Positions 25,493-35,175 of a stretch of 64,000 nt of DNA are shown in pieces. The DNA lies in NCBI RefSeq assembly GCF_900608595.1, contig NZ_UWYY01000023.1, forward strand, positions 54,124-118,123, written 5' to 3'. The stretch's first letter is position 1. Each line of letters starts with the position of its first letter. This stretch comes from Promicromonospora panici (GTDB lineage Bacteria; Actinomycetota; Actinomycetes; Actinomycetales; Cellulomonadaceae). The notes below the pieces were generated by a model. It did no database searches and was not told the origin of the DNA. It saw nothing but the letters and a program-made list of their open reading frames with translations. Made by a program: the position numbers and the translations under genes.

Positions 25493-26830
25493 TCACTCTG
25501 CTCCGAAGAACGCCCGGACCCCCGCCAGTGCTTCCCGGAACGCCACAACTTCTTCGACCGTCGTGTAGACGGACGCCGACGCGCGCGCCGTCGCCGCGAT
25601 GCCGAACCGGCGGTGCAGCGGCTGTGCGCAGTGGTGGCCCACCCGGACGGCGATTCCCTTGTCGTCCAGCACCTGCCCGACGTCGTGCGCGTGCACGCCG
25701 TCGACCACGAACGAGACCACAGCCAGGCGGTTGGCGGTGTCGAGAGGCCCGATCACCCGTACGCCCGGGATCTCGGCGATCTTCAGCATCTCGGCGGCCA
25801 GCTCGGCCTCGTGCCGCGCGACGCCGGCCATGCCGAGCTCCCCGAGATACTGAGCCGCGCACCCCATGCCGACGGCCTGGGCGACCATCTGCGTGCCGGC
25901 CTCGAAGCGCTGCGGCGGCGGCGCGTACGTGGTGCTCTCCATGGTCACGACCTCGACCATGGAGCCGCCGGTGACGGTGGGCGGCATGGCCTCGAGCAGC
26001 TCGCGCCGCCCGTACAGGGCGCCGACGCCCGTGGGACCGAGCATCTTGTGCCCGCTGAACGCGGCGAAGTCGACGCCGAGCTCGTGGAAGTCCACCGGCA
26101 TGTTCGGCACGGACTGGCAGGCGTCGAGCACCGTGAGGGCGCCCACGCGCCGGGCCGCCGCGACCAGGGTGGCGACCGGCGCCACTGCCCCGGTCACGTT
26201 CGACACGTGCGCGAAGGCCAGCACCTTGGTGCGGTCGGTGACTATCGCGTCGAGGTCCGCCAGGTCGAGCCGGCCGTCGTCGGCCACCGGGATCCAGCGC
26301 AGAACCGCGCCCGTGCGGGCGCACAGCTCCTGCCACGGGACCAGGTTCGCGTGGTGCTCCGCCTCGGTGACGACTATCTCGTCGCCCGGCGCGAGCCGGA
26401 ACCGCGCGGCCGCCTCTCCCCCGCGCCCCAGGGACGCGTTGGAGAAGGCGTAGGCGACGACGTTGATCGCCGCCGTCGCACCGGGCTGCCAGACGATCTC
26501 TCCCTCGTCTGCCCCGACGAACGCGGCGACCGCCGCGCGCGCCTGCTCGTACGCCTCGGTGGCCTCCTCGGCGAGCTGGTGCGCGCCGCGGTGGACCGCG
26601 GCGTTGCGCTGCTCGTAGAAGTCCACCTCGGTGTCGAGCACCACCTGCGGCTTCTGCGACGTCGCGGCGGAGTCCAGGTAGACGAGCGGTTGACCGCCGC
26701 GCACCGTGCGCTCAAGCAGCGGGAAGTCCGCCCGGACGGCGGTCAGCTCGGTCGTGGAGAGCGTGCCGGTGCCGGCAGGCTCGACCTCGAGCGCCGGGTC
26801 GCCCGGTCGCACGGTGGCGGTGGTGGTCAT
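25493..26830 (-). CDS. sufS: SufS cysteine desulfurase
   Basis: A 445-residue class II cysteine desulfurase. The PLP-binding Lys is in FAAFSGHKMLGP (about residue 262) and the persulfide-carrying Cys in RVGHHCAQPLHRRF (about residue 401). The N-terminal 30 residues are an extra Ala/Thr-rich tail. It converts cysteine to alanine plus enzyme-bound sulfur for cluster assembly. Start at ATG 26830 with agagga upstream. It lies between sufC and sufU in the usual actinobacterial order. Confidence 0.95.
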   Translation of the reverse strand: MTTTATVRPGDPALEVEPAGTGTLSTTELTAVRADFPLLERTVRGGQPLVYLDSAATSQKPQVVLDTEVDFYEQRNAAVHRGAHQLAEEATEAYEQARAAVAAFVGADEGEIVWQPGATAAINVVAYAFSNASLGRGGEAAARFRLAPGDEIVVTEAEHHANLVPWQELCARTGAVLRWIPVADDGRLDLADLDAIVTDRTKVLAFAHVSNVTGAVAPVATLVAAARRVGALTVLDACQSVPNMPVDFHELGVDFAAFSGHKMLGPTGVGALYGRRELLEAMPPTVTGGSMVEVVTMESTTYAPPPQRFEAGTQMVAQAVGMGCAAQYLGELGMAGVARHEAELAAEMLKIAEIPGVRVIGPLDTANRLAVVSFVVDGVHAHDVGQVLDDKGIAVRVGHHCAQPLHRRFGIAATARASASVYTTVEEVVAFREALAGVRAFFGAE

Positions 26831-26871
26831 GGTGTCCTCTCGCAGAGAGTGAGCGTTTGCTCAGCGGTGAA

Positions 26872-27642
<771 letters not shown>

Positions 27643-27680
27643 ATCGGTTACTCCAGGGTTAGCTTGCGAAAGTCAATGGG

Positions 27681-28025
27681 TCAGGAAACGGGGACGGTGA
27701 CGTCGATGTCGACGAGCACCTTGTCGCCGTCGACGGTCACCGGGTAGACAGGCACCGGGCGTACGGCCGGAAGCTGGACGGGCTGACCGGTCCGCAGGTC
27801 GAACTGGGAGCCGTGCAGCCAGCACTCCACGAGGCAGCCCTCCACCTCGCCGTCCGACAGCGAGACGGCGCCGTGGGAGCAGATGTCCGAGACGGCGTGG
27901 AAGTTGCCGTCCGCGTCCCGTGCGACGGCGACCGGGACCGGGGCGCCGTCGGCGCCGTCGAGCTCCACGAGCATCGCCTCCTCCGGTGCCAGGTCGTCGG
28001 TCATGCAGGCCAGCTGCGCGGTCAT
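27681..28025 (-). CDS. Rieske-type [2Fe-2S] ferredoxin in the suf operon
   Basis: A 114-residue protein of the bacterial Rieske ferredoxin type. The cluster ligands are visible in two motifs: CSHGAVSL (Cys-x-His) and CWLHGSQFDL (Cys-x-x-His). It starts at ATG 28025, overlapping the sufD stop by 4 bp (ATGA), which couples their translation. It resembles ferredoxin subunits of aromatic dioxygenases, but its place between sufD and sufC, common in Actinobacteria, suggests electron supply to cluster assembly or a client protein. The precise role is not established. Confidence 0.9.
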   Translation of the reverse strand: MTAQLACMTDDLAPEEAMLVELDGADGAPVPVAVARDADGNFHAVSDICSHGAVSLSDGEVEGCLVECWLHGSQFDLRTGQPVQLPAVRPVPVYPVTVDGDKVLVDIDVTVPVS

Positions 28026-29227
28026 GCGGCCGGTGCTCCGGTGATCACGCTCATCGACTTCTCCAGCTCGGCCTCGATGGAGGCGAGCAGGCGCTCCTCG
28101 ACGGACGGGACGCCGATCTCGTGGATGAGCTCGGCGAAGAAGCCGCGCACGACGAGACGACGGGCCTCGACCTCGGGGATGCCCCGGGCCTGGAGGTAGA
28201 AGAGCTGCTCGTCGTCGAACCGGCCGGTGGCGCTGGCGTGGCCGGCGCCGGCGATCTCGCCGGTCTCGATCTCGAGGTTCGGCACCGAGTCCGCGCGCGC
28301 GCCGTCCGACAGGACCAGGTTGCGGTTGAGCTCGTAGGTGTCGGTGTTCTCGGCGTTGGCCCGGATCAGGACGTCGCCCACCCACACGGTGTGCGCCCCG
28401 GAACCCTGGAGCGCGCCCTTGTAGGTCACGCGGGACTTGCAGTCCGGCACCGCGTGGTCCACGAAGAGGCGGTGCTCCTGGTGCTGGTCGGTGTCGGCGA
28501 AGTAGAGGCCCACCATCTCGACCTCACCACCGGTCGCGGTGAACTCGGCGTCCGGCGTAATGCGGACGACGTCGCCGCCGAACGTCACGACCACGTGCTT
28601 GAGCTTCGCGTCGCGGCCCAGGCGGGCCCGGTGCGAGGAGGCGTGCACGGCGCCGTCGGCCCAGTCCTGGACGCTGACGACGGTGAGATGCGCGCCGTCC
28701 TCGACGACGATCTCGACGGTCTCGCTGAGCAGGCCGCTGCCCGCGTGGTCGATGAGCACCACGGACTCGCTGTGCTGCTCGGCGCGGACGAGCACGTGGG
28801 CCGCCGTCGCGTCCTGCGACACGCCCTCGAGGCGCACGGAGGTGACCTCGGAGGTCACGGCCTCCTTCGGGATGGTCACGATCGTGGCCTGCTCGAAGGC
28901 GTTCCACGCGGTGACGGCGGTGCGGTCGCCGGGCCGGCCAGCGGTGCCGAGGCGAGCGTCGTCGCGTGCGACGGTCTCCACCTTCACCTCGGGGGCCGCC
29001 GTCACCTGGACGGTGACGCCCGAGGTGCCCAGCTCAGCCTGGAAAAGCGGCTGCAGCCGGTCCGCCGGGGAGAAGCGCCACTCCTCCTCGCGGCCGTTGG
29101 GGACGGGGATGTCCTCCAGGGAGAACGACGTGCGGCGCTCTGCTCGCGAGCCCTGAGGCTTGCCGCCGACGCCGTGCGTGTGGGCGCCGTCGGCAACAGC
29201 GCGCGAGTGATCGGTCGTGAGAGTCAT
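28022..29227 (-). CDS. sufD: SufD scaffold subunit
   Basis: A 401-residue SufBD-family protein with the right-handed beta-helix core and the C-terminal signature GRFDDEQLFYLQARGI followed by EARRLVVRGFFAEL. It pairs with SufB and SufC in the Fe-S scaffold complex. It starts 1 bp after the sufB stop and overlaps the Rieske gene start by 4 bp, so the operon is tightly coupled. Confidence 0.94.
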   Translation of the reverse strand: MTLTTDHSRAVADGAHTHGVGGKPQGSRAERRTSFSLEDIPVPNGREEEWRFSPADRLQPLFQAELGTSGVTVQVTAAPEVKVETVARDDARLGTAGRPGDRTAVTAWNAFEQATIVTIPKEAVTSEVTSVRLEGVSQDATAAHVLVRAEQHSESVVLIDHAGSGLLSETVEIVVEDGAHLTVVSVQDWADGAVHASSHRARLGRDAKLKHVVVTFGGDVVRITPDAEFTATGGEVEMVGLYFADTDQHQEHRLFVDHAVPDCKSRVTYKGALQGSGAHTVWVGDVLIRANAENTDTYELNRNLVLSDGARADSVPNLEIETGEIAGAGHASATGRFDDEQLFYLQARGIPEVEARRLVVRGFFAELIHEIGVPSVEERLLASIEAELEKSMSVITGAPAA

Positions 29228-29228
29228 A

Positions 29229-30665
29229 TCAGCCGACGGACCCTTCCATCTGCAGCTCGATGAGGCGGTTGAGCTCGAGTGCGTACTCCATGGGCAGCTC
29301 GCGCGCGATGGGCTCGACGAACCCGCGCACGATCATGGCCATGGCCTCGGTCTCTTCCAGACCCCTGGACATCAGGTAGAAAAGCTGGTCCTCGCTCACC
29401 CGCGAGACCGTGGCCTCGTGCCCCATGGACACGTCGTCCTCGCGGACGTCCACGTACGGGTAGGTGTCGCTGCGGGAGATCTGGTCCACCAGCAGCGCGT
29501 CGCAGAGGACGTTGGACGCGGAGTGGGAGGCGCCCTCGAGCACCTGGACCAGACCGCGGTAAGACGTGCGGCCGCCGCCGCGCGCCACGGACTTGCTCAC
29601 GATCGACGACGACGTGTTGGGCGCCGCGTGCACCATCTTGGCGCCGGCGTCCTGGTGCTGGCCCTCGCCCGCGAAGGCGATGGACAGCGTCTCGCCGCGG
29701 GCGTGCTCGCCCAGCAGGTAGATCGCCGGGTACTTCATGGTGACCTTCGAGCCGATGTTGCCGTCGACCCACTCCATCTGGGCGCCCTCGGCAGCGGTGG
29801 CCCGCTTGGTGACCAGGTTGTACACGTTGTTCGACCAGTTCTGGATCGTCGTGTAGCGCACGCGGGCGTTCTTCTTCACGATGATCTCGACGACGGCGGA
29901 GTGCAGGGAGTCCGACGTGTAGATCGGCGCCGTGCAGCCCTCGACGTAGTGCACGTACGAGCCCTCGTCGGCGATGATCAGCGTGCGCTCGAACTGGCCC
30001 ATGTTCTCGGTGTTGATCCGGAAGTAGGCCTGCAGCGGGATCTCCACGTGCACGCCCGGCGGCACGTAGACGAACGAGCCACCCGACCACACGGCCGAGT
30101 TCAGCGCGGCGAACTTGTTGTCGCCCGACGGGATGACCGTGCCGAAGTACTCCTGGAAGAGCTCCGGGTAGTCGCGCAGGCCGGTGTCGGTGTCGACGAA
30201 GATGACGCCCTGCTCCTCCAGGTCCTCACGGATCTGGTGGTAGACGACCTCGGACTCGTACTGGGCGGCGACGCCCGCGACGAGGCGCTGCTTCTCCGCC
30301 TCGGGGATGCCGAGCTTGTCGTACGTGGCCTTGATGTCCTCGGGCAGGTCCTCCCAGGACGTGGCCTGCTTCTCCGTGGAGCGCACGAAGTACTTGATCT
30401 TGTCGAAGTCGATCCCCGACAGGTCGGAGCCCCAGTTCGGCATGGGCTTCTTGCCGAAGAGGCGCAGCGCCTTGAGACGCTGGTTCAGCATCCACTCGGG
30501 CTCCTTCTTCAGGGCCGAGATGTTGCGGACCACTTCCTCGCTCAGGCCTCGCTGCGCGGACATGCCCGCGGCGTCGCTGTCGTGCCAGCCGTACTCGTAA
30601 GAGCCGATGCTGGCGATGATCTCATCGTCGGAGCGCTGCTCTGGCGCTTGCGTTTCTGCGCTCAT
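29229..30665 (-). CDS. sufB: SufB scaffold subunit
   Basis: A 478-residue protein with SufB hallmarks: SYEYGWHDSDAAG at the N-terminus, VYVPPGVHVEIPLQAYFRIN in the core, and EATVSRVSEDQLFYLMSRGL near the C-terminus. SufB receives sulfur and holds the nascent cluster. The frame also runs further upstream, but the ATG at 30665 matches the family and overlaps the sufR stop (TGATG), so I use it. No intein is present, unlike in mycobacterial sufB. Confidence 0.96.
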   Translation of the reverse strand: MSAETQAPEQRSDDEIIASIGSYEYGWHDSDAAGMSAQRGLSEEVVRNISALKKEPEWMLNQRLKALRLFGKKPMPNWGSDLSGIDFDKIKYFVRSTEKQATSWEDLPEDIKATYDKLGIPEAEKQRLVAGVAAQYESEVVYHQIREDLEEQGVIFVDTDTGLRDYPELFQEYFGTVIPSGDNKFAALNSAVWSGGSFVYVPPGVHVEIPLQAYFRINTENMGQFERTLIIADEGSYVHYVEGCTAPIYTSDSLHSAVVEIIVKKNARVRYTTIQNWSNNVYNLVTKRATAAEGAQMEWVDGNIGSKVTMKYPAIYLLGEHARGETLSIAFAGEGQHQDAGAKMVHAAPNTSSSIVSKSVARGGGRTSYRGLVQVLEGASHSASNVLCDALLVDQISRSDTYPYVDVREDDVSMGHEATVSRVSEDQLFYLMSRGLEETEAMAMIVRGFVEPIARELPMEYALELNRLIELQMEGSVG

Positions 30666-31432
30666 CACTTTCCTTCGGTGGGGGTCGTCGCGGGGATGTT
30701 CTTCGCGGGGGTGTGCAAGGGAATGTTCACGGGGATGTTCGTCGTGCAGGCGTACGCGCCCCCCGCGATGGTCGCGAGGCGCTGGACGTGCGAGCCCAGC
30801 AGCTCGCTGAACGCGCGGGCCTCCTGCTCGCACAGCTCGGGGAACTCCTCGGCCACGTGCTGGACCGGGCAGTGCCCCTGGCACAGCTGGACCGCCCGGG
30901 CCACCGTGCCGGCCGTGGGACCGGTCAGCGGCGTGGGGACCGGACGTACGGAGGCGGCGTACCCGTCGGCCGACAGCAGCTGGACGAGCTGTGCGGCCCG
31001 GCCCTCGGCGGTCTCGGCCGTGAGGTGCGGCGCGTAGCTGCGGGCGACGGCGTCGAACCGCTCCTTGGCGAAGCCGGCCACCGCCTCGCTGCCGCCCGTC
31101 TCCCGCAGGAACCGCAGGACCTGCCGGGCGATCTCCTGGTAGCCACCCGCCAGCTCGGACTGGCCGCCGCTCGTGACGACGTACCGTCGGGCGGGACGCC
31201 CGCGCCGGGGAGTGCCCGACCGCGAGGCCTCGTGGACGGTGATCTTGCCGTCCTCCTCCAGGAGGGTCAGGTGCCTGCGCACGGCCGGGGCCGTCAGCTC
31301 CAGGACCGCAGCGAGGGCGCCGGCGGTGACCGGCCCGCGGGACGCGACGAGCTCGAGCACTCGCCGGCGGGTGGTGCCGTCGGTCTCGTGGCTCGCCACA
31401 TGCCCGGCTGACACCTGTGTCGATGCGCTCAT
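30665..31432 (-). CDS. sufR: SufR-like Fe-S-sensing repressor
   Basis: A 255-residue ArsR/DeoR-type winged-helix protein starting at ATG 31432, six bases after gggaggtga. The helix-turn-helix (VTAGALAAVLELTAPAVRRH) is followed by a dimer region and a C-terminal Cys group CQGHCPVQHVAEEFPELC, which in SufR proteins binds a [4Fe-4S] cluster used to sense cell Fe-S status. It heads the suf operon and probably represses it when clusters are plentiful. A palindrome 91 bp upstream is a candidate operator. Confidence 0.92.
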   Translation of the reverse strand: MSASTQVSAGHVASHETDGTTRRRVLELVASRGPVTAGALAAVLELTAPAVRRHLTLLEEDGKITVHEASRSGTPRRGRPARRYVVTSGGQSELAGGYQEIARQVLRFLRETGGSEAVAGFAKERFDAVARSYAPHLTAETAEGRAAQLVQLLSADGYAASVRPVPTPLTGPTAGTVARAVQLCQGHCPVQHVAEEFPELCEQEARAFSELLGSHVQRLATIAGGAYACTTNIPVNIPLHTPAKNIPATTPTEGK

Positions 31433-31522
31433 GCTGTCACCTCCCTCACGTCGATCCTCGTGTCGATCCCGAGGCATGGTTCACCCCGGGTGTGCACGCC
31501 TTCCTAGCGCCAATGCTTTTGA

Positions 31523-31536
31523 GAACATCCTTGTTC
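31523..31536. promoter_or_regulatory. Candidate SufR operator
   Basis: GAACA-TCCT-TGTTC is a perfect 5-bp inverted repeat with 4-bp spacer, located between the divergent sufR and ABC transporter genes in a locally AT-rich stretch. Position fits autoregulation of the suf operon. Binding not shown. Confidence 0.45.
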
Positions 31537-31664
31537 CCTAATTCGAGATGCGCAAGGAAGGCGAGCCTCAGTTGGGCTCGATCGCGACACATCTCACACG
31601 TGCGGTCCACACCCAGGTCACCTGGTGAGACGACGGCCCTCGTGCCGCCGCCTACGATAAAGCG

Positions 31665-32747
31665 GTGCCCCTGTCCGACGCGCCCGCGCTCGACCCCGTT
31701 CAGGCGGCCGCCGCGGGCACCACCGCGGCCGGCCCCGCCGGTGCCGCCAGTACCGACCACGAGGTCGCCGTGGAAGTACGCGGCCTCGTCAAACGGTACG
31801 ACGGCCGCGCGGTGGTGGACGGCCTCGACCTGGTCGCCCGCCCCGGCGCCGTGACCGCCGTCCTGGGCCCCAACGGAGCGGGAAAGACGACCACCATCGA
31901 GTGCTGCGAGGGCCTGCGCTCCCCCGACGGCGGCACCGTCCGCGTGCTGGGCCACGATCCCGTTGCCGACGCGCGCGCCCTGCGACCTCGCGTCGGCGTC
32001 ATGCTGCAGGACGGCGGCCTGCCCACCGGGGTACGCGCGCTGGAGCTGCTGCGCCACGTCGCCGCCATGTACGCGACCCCACGGTCCGTGGACGAGCTCG
32101 CGGAACGCCTGGGCCTGCGCGGCTTCGCCCGCACCACGGTGCGCCGCCTCTCCGGCGGGCAGCGGCAGCGGGTCGCGCTCGCCGCGGCGGTCGTCGGGCG
32201 GCCCGACGTCGTCTTTCTCGACGAGCCCAGCGCCGGTATGGACCCCCAGAGCCGGCGCGCCGTCTGGGACCTCGTGCGCGAGCTGCGCGCCGACGGCGTC
32301 GCCATCGTGCTGACCACCCACCTGATGGACGAGGCCGCCGACCTGGCCGACCACGTGCACGTCGTGGACCACGGCCGCGTGATCGCGTCCGGCACCGTCC
32401 GCGAGCTGACCGACGGTCCCGGCGCCCCGGGAACGATCCGCATCGAGGCCACCCCAGGCCTGGACCTGACGAACCTCCTCCGCGCCCTCACTTCGTTGAG
32501 TGCTGGACATTCGCCCCATCAGCAGGCCTCGGACGGGCGAGAATCCAGCACTCAACGAAGCGAGGGGTGGACGGCCGGCGAGAGCGAGCCCGGGGTCTAC
32601 GTGCTGACCGGGGCCGTGGAGCCCGCCACGCTCGCAGCCGTGACGGCGTGGCTCGCGGAGCGCGGCGTGCTGGCCCGCTCGGTCACCACCGGTGCGCGCA
32701 CCCTCGAGGACGTGTTCCTCGACCTCACGGGGAGGAACCTGCGATGA
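31665..32747 (+). CDS. ABC transporter ATP-binding protein (DrrA/CcmA type) with a palindrome insert
   Basis: A 360-residue protein: Walker A GPNGAGKTTT (about residue 67), Q loop MLQDGGL, signature LSGGQRQRVAL, Walker B VVFLDEPSAGMD, and switch His in LTTHLMDE. It powers an ABC-2 type exporter with the permease encoded next (4-bp overlap). The C-terminal region carries about 23 odd residues (32491-32560) encoded by a long DNA palindrome that the family does not normally have. Divergent from sufR; this pair and ctaA commonly neighbour suf genes in Actinobacteria. Substrate unknown. Confidence 0.92.
   Translation: MPLSDAPALDPVQAAAAGTTAAGPAGAASTDHEVAVEVRGLVKRYDGRAVVDGLDLVARPGAVTAVLGPNGAGKTTTIECCEGLRSPDGGTVRVLGHDPVADARALRPRVGVMLQDGGLPTGVRALELLRHVAAMYATPRSVDELAERLGLRGFARTTVRRLSGGQRQRVALAAAVVGRPDVVFLDEPSAGMDPQSRRAVWDLVRELRADGVAIVLTTHLMDEAADLADHVHVVDHGRVIASGTVRELTDGPGAPGTIRIEATPGLDLTNLLRALTSLSAGHSPHQQASDGRESSTQRSEGWTAGESEPGVYVLTGAVEPATLAAVTAWLAERGVLARSVTTGARTLEDVFLDLTGRNLR
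32491..32560. repeat. Palindromic element inside the ABC ATPase gene
   Basis: cttcgttgagtgctgga (32491-32507) and its exact complement (32544-32560) form a 17-bp stem. An inner GGGCGA pairing extends it. The whole element is read through in frame, adding Ser/His/Gln-rich residues to the ATPase. It looks like a hairpin repeat that inserted without breaking the frame. Confidence 0.75.
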
Positions 32748-33511
32748 GCGTCGAGACCACGCCGCCCGCCGCCGCACCCGCCGTCCGCCGGATCGCCGCC
32801 CAGGCCGCGTTCGAGACGCGCGCCATCCTGCGCAACGGCGAGCAGCTCCTCGTGACGATAGTGCTGCCCGTGCTGGTGCTCGTGGGCCTGGTGCAGACCT
32901 CGTTCCTGGACCTCGACACGCAGGGGTTCTCGCGGATCGACTTCGTGACGCCGGGCGTGCTCGCACTCGCCGTCATGTCGACGGCGTTCACCTCCCAGGC
33001 GATTGCCACCGCGTTCGACCGGCGCAACGGTGTGCTGCGCCTCATGGCCACGACTCCGCTGGGCCGCACGGGGCTGCTGGCCGGCAAGGTGCTCGGAGTG
33101 CTGGCCGTCGAGGTGGTGCAGGTGGTCGTCATCGCCGGCGTCGCCCTCGCGCTCGGGTGGCGTCCGGAGCTGGGCGCGCTGCCCGCCGTCGTCGGCGCCG
33201 GACTGCTGGGCACCGCCGCGTTCACCGCCCTGGCGCTGCTGCTGGCCGGGACCCTGCGCGCCGAGGGCGTGCTCGCCGTGGCCAACCTCGTGCTCGTGCT
33301 GCTCACCGTGGGCGGTGGCGTGCTGCTCCCGGCCGAGCAGCTCGCCGGGCCGCTGGCGCACGCCGCGGTGCTGCTGCCGTCGGGCGCCCTGGGCGAGGCG
33401 ATGCGCGGTGCCCTGCTGCACGGGTCGGTGCCGCCGTTCTCCGTGGTGATCCTGCTGGGCTGGACCGCCGCGCTCGGCGCGGGCGCGGCCCGCCTCTTCC
33501 GCTGGCACTGA
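32744..33511 (+). CDS. ABC-2 type transporter permease
   Basis: A 255-residue membrane protein with six hydrophobic segments and an N-terminal cytoplasmic stretch, matching the ABC-2 permease size. DRRNGVLRLMATTPLGRTGLL between segments 2 and 3 is the usual cytoplasmic coupling region. Its ATG overlaps the stop of the ATPase gene (ATGA). Together they form a small exporter of unknown substrate. Confidence 0.9.
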   Translation: MSVETTPPAAAPAVRRIAAQAAFETRAILRNGEQLLVTIVLPVLVLVGLVQTSFLDLDTQGFSRIDFVTPGVLALAVMSTAFTSQAIATAFDRRNGVLRLMATTPLGRTGLLAGKVLGVLAVEVVQVVVIAGVALALGWRPELGALPAVVGAGLLGTAAFTALALLLAGTLRAEGVLAVANLVLVLLTVGGGVLLPAEQLAGPLAHAAVLLPSGALGEAMRGALLHGSVPPFSVVILLGWTAALGAGAARLFRWH

Positions 33512-33567
33512 GCTGTCCCGCCCGGCTCGCCGACTTCGGTCACTTGCCCGCCGGGTCTCGGTGACTT

Positions 33568-33623
33568 CGGTCGGTTGCTCTGAGATCGGTCGGTTGAACG
33601 ACCGATCTCAGAGCAACCGACCG
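33568..33623. terminator. 25-bp perfect palindrome, terminator of the ABC operon
   Basis: cggtcggttgctctgagatc... at 33568-33592 pairs perfectly with 33599-33623 around a 6-base loop (gttgaa). It follows the permease stop by 56 bp. The arm is much longer than a typical terminator and itself contains the repeated word gatcggtcggtt. Confidence 0.65.
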
Positions 33624-33734
33624 ATCTCACGGCGGCGGTCAATCAAGCGACCGACCTCCTGGATTGCCCTCATTCGGGTAAACACGTAGCCGACCCCATA
33701 CGCGGAAGGTATGACCAATTCGTTGGGTTGGCGG

Positions 33735-33765
33735 GTGAAATTTGCACGTTTAGGGTGCATTTCAC
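33735..33765. promoter_or_regulatory. Inverted repeat upstream of the protease gene
   Basis: gtgaaatttgcac and gtgca-tttcac (one base missing) form an AT-rich imperfect palindrome about 22 bp before the protease start codon. It may be an operator or a 5' leader hairpin; I cannot choose between them. Confidence 0.4.
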
Positions 33766-33786
33766 CTACACTCCCCAGGAGGCAGC

Positions 33787-35016
33787 GTGACTTCCACTCA
33801 CAGCAACCGCCGTCGGCTGATCGTCGGTGCCGGCATCACGATCGCCCTCGCGGCGGCTCCGGCTGCGGCAGCCATGACGTCCTCGGCGACGCCGGCAGCG
33901 GCGCCCGTCGCAGCGTCGGCGCCCGTCGCGGGCGCGCTGATCGAGGACTCGTACATCGTCGTCCTCGAGGACAGCGATGTCGCCAAGGCCGAGGTCAGGA
34001 GCACGGCGAACGGCCTCGCGAAGAAGTACGGCGGCGAGGTGCGCCACTCGTACACCAACGCGGTGCGCGGCTTCTCGGCGTCGATGTCGGCGAGCGAGGC
34101 CAAGCAGCTCGAGGGCGACCCGTCGGTCGCGTACGTGGAGCAGAACCGCGTGATGACGGCGACCGACACGCAGTCGCCGGTCCCCTCCTGGGGCCTGGAC
34201 CGCATTGACCAGGCGGAGCTGCCGCTCGACGACTCGTACACGTACGAGAGCTCGGGCACCGGCGTGACGGCGTACATCGTCGACACGGGCATCCTGACCA
34301 CCCACGAGGACTTCGGCGGCCGCGCGGTCAGCGGCACCGACACCGTGGACGGCGACGACGACGCCACCGACTGCGCCGGCCACGGTACGCACGTCGCGGG
34401 CACCGTCGGCGGCTCGGACTACGGCGTCGCCAAGGACGTCTCGCTCGTCGCCGTCCGCGTCCTCGACTGCGAAGGCTCCGGCAGCTTCGACGGCGTCATC
34501 GCCGGCATCGACTGGGTGACCGCCGACCACGAGGCCGGTGCGCCGGCTGTCGCCAACATGTCGCTCGGCGGCGGCTTCTCGCAGGCCGTCAACGACGCCG
34601 TGTCCGCGGCCGTCGCGGACGGCGTGACGTTCGCGCTCGCCGCCGGCAACGACGGCGGAGCCGACGCCTGCGACGGTTCGCCGAGCTCCACCCCGGAGGC
34701 GCTCACCGTCGGCGCCACCGAGGACACGGACGCCCGCGCCGAGTACTCGAACACCGGCAGCTGCGTGGACATCTTCGCGCCGGGCTCCGACATCACGTCG
34801 GCCTGGTACACCAGCGACACCGACGAGAACACCATCAGCGGTACCTCGATGGCCACGCCGCACGTCGCGGGCGCCGCGGCCCTCGTGCTGAGCGGCAACC
34901 CGGCCGCCACGCCGGCCGAGGTCGGCGACGCCCTGACGGGGGCCGCCGTGCCGGACGTCGTGACGGACCCGGGCACGGACTCGCCCAACCTCCTGCTGAA
35001 CGTGGCAGGCCTCTGA
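33787..35016 (+). CDS. Secreted subtilisin-like serine protease (S8, proteinase K-like)
   Basis: A 409-residue preproprotein from GTG 33787 with aggagg upstream. There is a signal peptide to about residue 30, an inhibitor I9 propeptide (about 54-123, with SYIVVLEDSD), and then the catalytic domain: Asp166 in AYIVDTGI, His199 in GHGTHVAGT, Asn288 in LAAGNDGG, Ser354 in SGTSMATPHVAG. It ends with the domain; no extra C-terminal modules. It should be exported, self-process and degrade extracellular protein. Cysteines near 196, 228, 295 and 326 could form two disulfides, as in proteinase K. Confidence 0.95.
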   Translation: MTSTHSNRRRLIVGAGITIALAAAPAAAAMTSSATPAAAPVAASAPVAGALIEDSYIVVLEDSDVAKAEVRSTANGLAKKYGGEVRHSYTNAVRGFSASMSASEAKQLEGDPSVAYVEQNRVMTATDTQSPVPSWGLDRIDQAELPLDDSYTYESSGTGVTAYIVDTGILTTHEDFGGRAVSGTDTVDGDDDATDCAGHGTHVAGTVGGSDYGVAKDVSLVAVRVLDCEGSGSFDGVIAGIDWVTADHEAGAPAVANMSLGGGFSQAVNDAVSAAVADGVTFALAAGNDGGADACDGSPSSTPEALTVGATEDTDARAEYSNTGSCVDIFAPGSDITSAWYTSDTDENTISGTSMATPHVAGAAALVLSGNPAATPAEVGDALTGAAVPDVVTDPGTDSPNLLLNVAGL

Positions 35017-35036
35017 GGTCCACCACCCGGCACGTA

Positions 35037-35074
35037 TCAGACGCTCAGGTCACTCCGGTGGCCTGAGCGTCTGA
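35037..35074 (+). terminator. Terminator after the protease gene
   Basis: tcagacgctcagg (35037-35049) pairs perfectly with cctgagcgtctga (35062-35074) around a 12-base loop, 20 bp after the stop codon. Confidence 0.75.
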
Positions 35075-35175
35075 CATGTCTGGGGCGCGTTCCTGACAGC
35101 TAGTCCGCAAAGAATCACACCCGGTGCGGGACGAGCACGGGAGGCGGTGGCGCCGTCGGGCGCTAGCGTGGGTCC

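Noticed and set aside
29217..31037. Long plus-strand frame opposite sufB and sufR
   Set aside because: Antisense shadow of well-conserved genes, Val/His/Arg-rich with no domain.
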